A DNA stretch of 64,000 nt from Scybalousia_A sp052170555. GTDB lineage: Bacteria > Bacteroidota > Bacteroidia > Bacteroidales > P3. The DNA lies in assembly GCA_052170555.1 (NCBI GenBank), contig JBQNAI010000004.1, positions 1 to 64,000 of the forward strand, written 5' to 3'. The position numbers and the translations under genes were made by a program. This document shows positions 60,823 to 64,000 of this stretch, in pieces. The notes under the pieces are model-generated. The model worked only from the letters and a program-made list of their open reading frames with translations, did no database searches and was not told the DNA's origin. The first letter of the stretch is position 1; each line of letters begins with the position of its first letter.

Positions 60823-61563
60823 ATGAAATTGCTTTTTTTCTTAATAGTATCTTTTTTGTTGATAACAAATATTACTCTGTCTGCGAATAACACAGTAACG
60901 GATCATCCAACAGTAGAACAAACTAACGTAAAGAAAGATAATGTTATAAGTGGTGTTATATCGTGGTACATGAATAATATAAATTATGGCACGATCACGT
61001 TATTGATGGCGGTAGAAAGTTCTTTTATTCCTTTCCCATCGGAGGTTGTTATACCCCCTGCAGCGTATAAAGCAGCAACGGAAGAAAATGGTATGAATAT
61101 TGTACTCGTTGTCGTTTTCGGAACACTTGGTGCATTGATAGGTGCGATAGTTAATTATGTAATTGCTCTTGTTATAGGGAGACCTATTATATACAAATTT
61201 GCAGATTCTCGTTTCGGACATATGTTATTGTTGAGTAAAGCAAAGATACTAAAAGCCGAACAATATTTTGTCAAACACGGTAAATCATCTACATTTGTCG
61301 GTAGATTGGTCCCTGCTGTTCGTCAATTAATTTCAATACCTGCCGGTATTTCTAAGATGAATTTTTTGTTTTTTTTGATATTCACGAGTATTGGTGCAAC
61401 TATTTGGAATACTATATTGGCTATTTTAGGCTATTTGGCAAAAGGACAACAGGATATAATTGAAAAGTATTCTACTGAGTTGTCGTATATTTTGTTGATA
61501 TTAGGTATTTTATTTGTTTTTTACTTGATTTATAGTGGATTAAAGAAGAAAAAAATATCCTAA
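60823..61563 (+). CDS. DedA-family membrane protein
   Basis: A 246-residue protein of the DedA/SNARE-associated family, thought to support lipid (undecaprenyl phosphate or phospholipid) flipping and proton balance. The family blocks are ESSFIPFPSEVVIPPAAY, FGTLGALIGAIVNYVIAL and FVKHGKSSTFVGRLVPAVRQ followed by LISIPAGISKM, with five or so membrane helices. The first 25 residues look like a signal peptide, which is not usual for DedA. I chose ATG 60823, just past the TPR stop; another ATG at 60814 would overlap that gene by 8 bp. aroE follows one base after its stop. Confidence 0.9.
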   Translation: MKLLFFLIVSFLLITNITLSANNTVTDHPTVEQTNVKKDNVISGVISWYMNNINYGTITLLMAVESSFIPFPSEVVIPPAAYKAATEENGMNIVLVVVFGTLGALIGAIVNYVIALVIGRPIIYKFADSRFGHMLLLSKAKILKAEQYFVKHGKSSTFVGRLVPAVRQLISIPAGISKMNFLFFLIFTSIGATIWNTILAILGYLAKGQQDIIEKYSTELSYILLILGILFVFYLIYSGLKKKKIS

Positions 61564-61564
61564 T

Positions 61565-62317
61565 ATGCATAATAAAGTTTTCGGATTAATTGGTAATCCA
61601 ATAAAACATTCTCTATCCAAAGCATATTTTGAAAAAAAATTTTCAACCTTGCACCTATATGAATATAAGTATGAACTTTTTGAATTGCAATCCGTACGAG
61701 AACTAACAAAATTGCTTGGTAAGGAACCGAATTTGTGTGGTTTCAATGTAACTTCACCATTCAAAGTAAGCATTTTAGATTATTTGGATTCGATAACCCA
61801 GGATGCTTTCTCTATAGGTGCAGTTAATACGGTAAAGATATCAAAAGGTAAATTGATTGGTTATAATACTGATTGGATTGGTTTTTTCAGATCATTGCAA
61901 TCACAGGTAGATGTTGCAAGTATTCGCTCTGCGTTGATATTGGGTACCGGTGGTGCAGCCAAGTCCATAGCCCACGCGTTCAAAATTCATAATATTAATT
62001 ATATATTTGCTACAACTAAAGCATCGTTTAATTCTAAAGAAATTGTTTCTTATTCTGTTTTAAATAGATTTGAGAACTTTGATATGATTGATATAATAAT
62101 TAATGCAACACCTTGTGGAATGGAAACTTATCCACCTATTGCTAACATTGATACCAGAAAGATTACATCTAAGCATATTGTTTTTGACTTAATTTATAAT
62201 CCTGAGGAAACAATGTTACTAAAAATTTCAAAAAATCAAGGAGCTAAAATTATTAATGGGCTGCAGATGTTACATAATCAGGCAGAGGAGAGTTGGAAAA
62301 TCTTTAATTCATTATGA
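61565..62317 (+). CDS. aroE: Shikimate dehydrogenase
   Basis: A 250-residue NADPH enzyme reducing 3-dehydroshikimate to shikimate. The substrate domain starts FGLIGNPIKHSLSK and has GFNVTSPFK with the catalytic Lys, and NTVKI plus YNTDWIGF. The NADP domain has LILGTGGAAKSIAHAF and ATTKASF, then NATPCGM. The C-terminus shows NGLQMLHNQAEESWKIF. Length is normal though on the short side. It is one base after DedA and overlaps the next gene by four bases (ATGA). The distant DAHP synthase fusion at 2680 belongs to the same pathway. Confidence 0.94.
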   Translation: MHNKVFGLIGNPIKHSLSKAYFEKKFSTLHLYEYKYELFELQSVRELTKLLGKEPNLCGFNVTSPFKVSILDYLDSITQDAFSIGAVNTVKISKGKLIGYNTDWIGFFRSLQSQVDVASIRSALILGTGGAAKSIAHAFKIHNINYIFATTKASFNSKEIVSYSVLNRFENFDMIDIIINATPCGMETYPPIANIDTRKITSKHIVFDLIYNPEETMLLKISKNQGAKIINGLQMLHNQAEESWKIFNSL

Positions 62318-62979
62318 GTACTACATTTTTAATAGTTTCGTTAGTGCTGGTAGCAATATTTATTAGACTAAAACCATTTGATTTACTATTCCGAACTTTC
62401 AATACTTTGGTACATGAGTTATCGCATGCAATGGTGGCAATAATATTTAGACAAAAGGTTCAAAAGGTTTTACTCAACAAAAACTTTTCGGGAGCATGTG
62501 ATACAAAGATTGATAATAGGACCTCCATGTTTTTTATTTCCGTTGTCGGATATATATTTCCTGCTGTAATAGGATATCTATTTGTCTATATGAGTATGTT
62601 AAATATAACATCGTTTCCGTTTTATATTATACTTGTTGTGAGTATTGTTGCCTTGATTTTTTTTATAGGAAACTCTTTTGGACGAGTTTGGACACTATTT
62701 TTTGCAGGCTTGAATTTAGTTTTCATTCTGGCTCCTATCTTTTCTCCTTATTATAAGCATATCTTATATATTTATGCTTGTATTTTATTGATAGAAAATC
62801 TCTTATCTACATTAACGTTGATATATGTTACACTCATTACTTCCAAGAAGTCTTCAGATGCTAAGTTATTGCAAAAAATAACAAAAATACCCGCTATTAT
62901 TTGGTGTTTATTTTTCTTTTCTTTTGCAGTTACGATGCTTTTTTTGAGTATTAACTATATTGCGACCACTAATATGTGA
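62314..62979 (+). CDS. M50-family-like membrane metallopeptidase
   Basis: A 221-residue protein with about five membrane helices. The zinc-binding HExxH is visible as VHELSHAMVAIIF (about residue 38), placed in a membrane segment as in M50B-type peptidases, and a NGNS-like GNSFGRVWTLFFAG stretch follows. A second ligand such as an Asp in the later helix was not identified with certainty, so activity is uncertain. Its ATG overlaps the aroE stop by four bases (ATGA), so it is translationally coupled. It ends the operon, and a repeat array follows 6 bp later. Confidence 0.75.
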   Translation: MSTTFLIVSLVLVAIFIRLKPFDLLFRTFNTLVHELSHAMVAIIFRQKVQKVLLNKNFSGACDTKIDNRTSMFFISVVGYIFPAVIGYLFVYMSMLNITSFPFYIILVVSIVALIFFIGNSFGRVWTLFFAGLNLVFILAPIFSPYYKHILYIYACILLIENLLSTLTLIYVTLITSKKSSDAKLLQKITKIPAIIWCLFFFSFAVTMLFLSINYIATTNM

Positions 62980-62984
62980 TGATA

Positions 62985-63069
62985 TTTTACTAATGTCAAG
63001 AAATATTTTTTTCTTTCTTGATATTAGTAAAATCTTTTCAAGAAAGGATTTGTTAATATTACAAATTAG
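62985..63069. repeat. Four-unit 21-bp array after M50-like gene
   Basis: Units at 62994-63014, 63015-63035 and 63036-63056, then a partial unit. Cores are TGTCAAGAAAT, an inverted TTCTTGATATT and TTTCAAGAAAG. Facing copies can pair as TACTAATGTCAAGAAA-type arms with imperfections. It may end the 57888 operon. The rest of the 380-bp spacer holds only the next promoter. Confidence 0.88.
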
Positions 63070-63261
63070 ATTTAGAACCCTTTGATGTGTAAAAAAAAAT
63101 AGTTTAGTTATTATATTGATTTGCAAAATCATTCTATTCACTCGTAGTATACAAGATCGTTTTATGGTATTTAGTATACTAGAATATGTTTAAAAATTTT
63201 TGTGATTTTCATAAAAGGAAAAAACTCTTTGCTTTATTATTTGGAATTCATAAAATGTTTG

Positions 63262-63269
63262 TATCTTTG
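63262..63269 (+). promoter_or_regulatory. DUF349 gene promoter (-7 box TATCTTTG)
   Basis: A perfect TAnnTTTG box 91 bp before the ATG at 63361. Confidence 0.75.
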
Positions 63270-63360
63270 CAAAAGTTTAATCTTGCAGGACTTCATATAA
63301 TAAGGTGAATGTATTATGGTCTTGTACAATTTTTGAAAATAATATTAAAAGCAAACTGTT

Positions 63361-64000
63361 ATGAATACGGAAGAACAGAATATTGTAGAACAAACCGGGA
63401 CTCAAAATAACGCTATGGCGTTAGATGAGATAATTGCTAGGTATTCGGCATTAGATAGAAAAGGATTGGTAAAGGAATTGAGTTGTCTATTGAAAGAAGA
63501 TAACTTTGAGAATCTTAGGACCTGTGTCCCTCTCTTGAAAAACGCTTTTCTGTCTTTACCTGAGATAGTTAAAGAAACCAAAGTAGAGCGGGAAGAAGGG
63601 AAACAAAATACAGAACAATCAGATTCGGAACAAGTAATTGTAAAGAAAGAAGATAATGGGCAAGAATTGGATAGGACGTTAGCTGATGATCCAGTGAAGA
63701 AGGAATTTTTTGAACTATATGATGTTTATAAGCAAAAACGCCAACAATATGTGGAGCAACAAGAGATTGTTAAACAAAAAAATTTAGAAAAAAAACACTC
63801 ATTGCTGGAAGAATTACGCATTTTGTTAGATAGTGAAAAGACATTGAAGGAAATTTATGATGAGTTTAATAATATACAAGATAAATGGAAAGAAGTAGGT
63901 AACGTTCCACATGCAGAAGTTAATAGTTTGTGGGAGAGTTATCGTTTTTTAATTGACAAGTTTTATGAAAAAGTCAAAATTAATAGAGAATTACGAGATT
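63361..64000 (+). CDS. DUF349 domain protein, truncated by window end
   Basis: The frame opens at ATG 63361 (MNTEEQNIVEQTGTQ) and runs to the window edge, about 213 codons. The N-terminal part is acidic and helical; from about residue 165 it reads LLEELRILLDSEKTLKEIYD and then FNNIQDKWKEVGNVPHAEVN, the repeating W-K-x-V/I-G-x-V/I-P pattern of DUF349 helical repeats. Such proteins are cytosolic, coiled-coil and of unknown function in Bacteroidota. The full length is not visible here. Confidence 0.8.
   Translation, partial: MNTEEQNIVEQTGTQNNAMALDEIIARYSALDRKGLVKELSCLLKEDNFENLRTCVPLLKNAFLSLPEIVKETKVEREEGKQNTEQSDSEQVIVKKEDNGQELDRTLADDPVKKEFFELYDVYKQKRQQYVEQQEIVKQKNLEKKHSLLEELRILLDSEKTLKEIYDEFNNIQDKWKEVGNVPHAEVNSLWESYRFLIDKFYEKVKINRELRD

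Overview
The window looks like chromosomal DNA of a low-GC member of the Bacteroidota, most likely order Bacteroidales. The clearest sign is the promoter type: at least 18 starts are preceded by the Bacteroidota -7 box TAnnTTTG (TATCTTTG, TAACTTTG, TAAATTTG and similar). The gene families agree: a DUF4249 lipoprotein, a secreted C1B peptidase, a fused NfnSL-type oxidoreductase, an ADP-forming acetyl-CoA synthetase, methylmalonyl-CoA mutase and a DUF349 protein. Acetate and propionate enzymes beside histidine ammonia-lyase and a catabolic-type ornithine carbamoyltransferase suggest amino-acid fermentation; that lifestyle is an inference. There are no phage, IS, rRNA or CRISPR loci, and only one tRNA (Arg-CCG).

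Layout. 0.1-4.3 kb: DUF4249 lipoprotein, an unknown protein, an ECF-like sigma factor, a 57-aa ORF, a DAHP synthase-chorismate mutase fusion and a small lipoprotein. 4.4-5.7 kb: gene-poor, probably decayed DNA, then tRNA-Arg and corA. 6.8-8.8 kb: a phosphoglycerate kinase fused in frame to a short-chain dehydrogenase. 8.9-18.7 kb, leftward: leuS, then a probable pdxJ-plsY-M3 peptidase-sulfatase-acyl-CoA reductase operon. 19-25.4 kb: a CDF metal exporter and a TolC-HlyD-ABC2-ABC2 efflux operon with no ATPase. 25.9-28.3 kb: dnaN and a secreted cysteine peptidase. 28.7-33.1 kb, leftward: a secreted protein, dapF, a small membrane protein and ADP-forming acetyl-CoA synthetase. 33.6-44.1 kb: relA/spoT, the NfnSL fusion, htpG, bcp and methylmalonyl-CoA mutase large subunit. 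44.6-51.4 kb: TetR-TolC-MFP-RND-PII-like efflux operon. 51.8-55.7 kb: hutH, ornithine carbamoyltransferase, mgtC-like. 56-56.9 kb: a pseudogene riddled with stops. 57-63 kb: trmD, diverging from a five-gene operon (secreted unknown, TPR, DedA, aroE, M50-like). 63.4 kb to the end: a truncated DUF349 gene.

The most unusual feature is a family of short intergenic arrays. In about 17 spacers the DNA is built from units of 21 bp (22 bp in one array), set end to end. Each unit is a roughly 11-bp core (AGTCCCACTTT, AGTGGGACTTT, AGTGTGACATT, TGTCAAGAAAG and variants) plus a roughly 10-bp linker (AATTTACTAA-like), in either orientation. Many neighbouring units form perfect hairpins. They lie between convergent, co-directional and divergent genes, so they are not simply terminators. 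The strict register of two helical turns, with interchangeable cores, is what sets them apart and makes them the best candidate here for an undescribed system.
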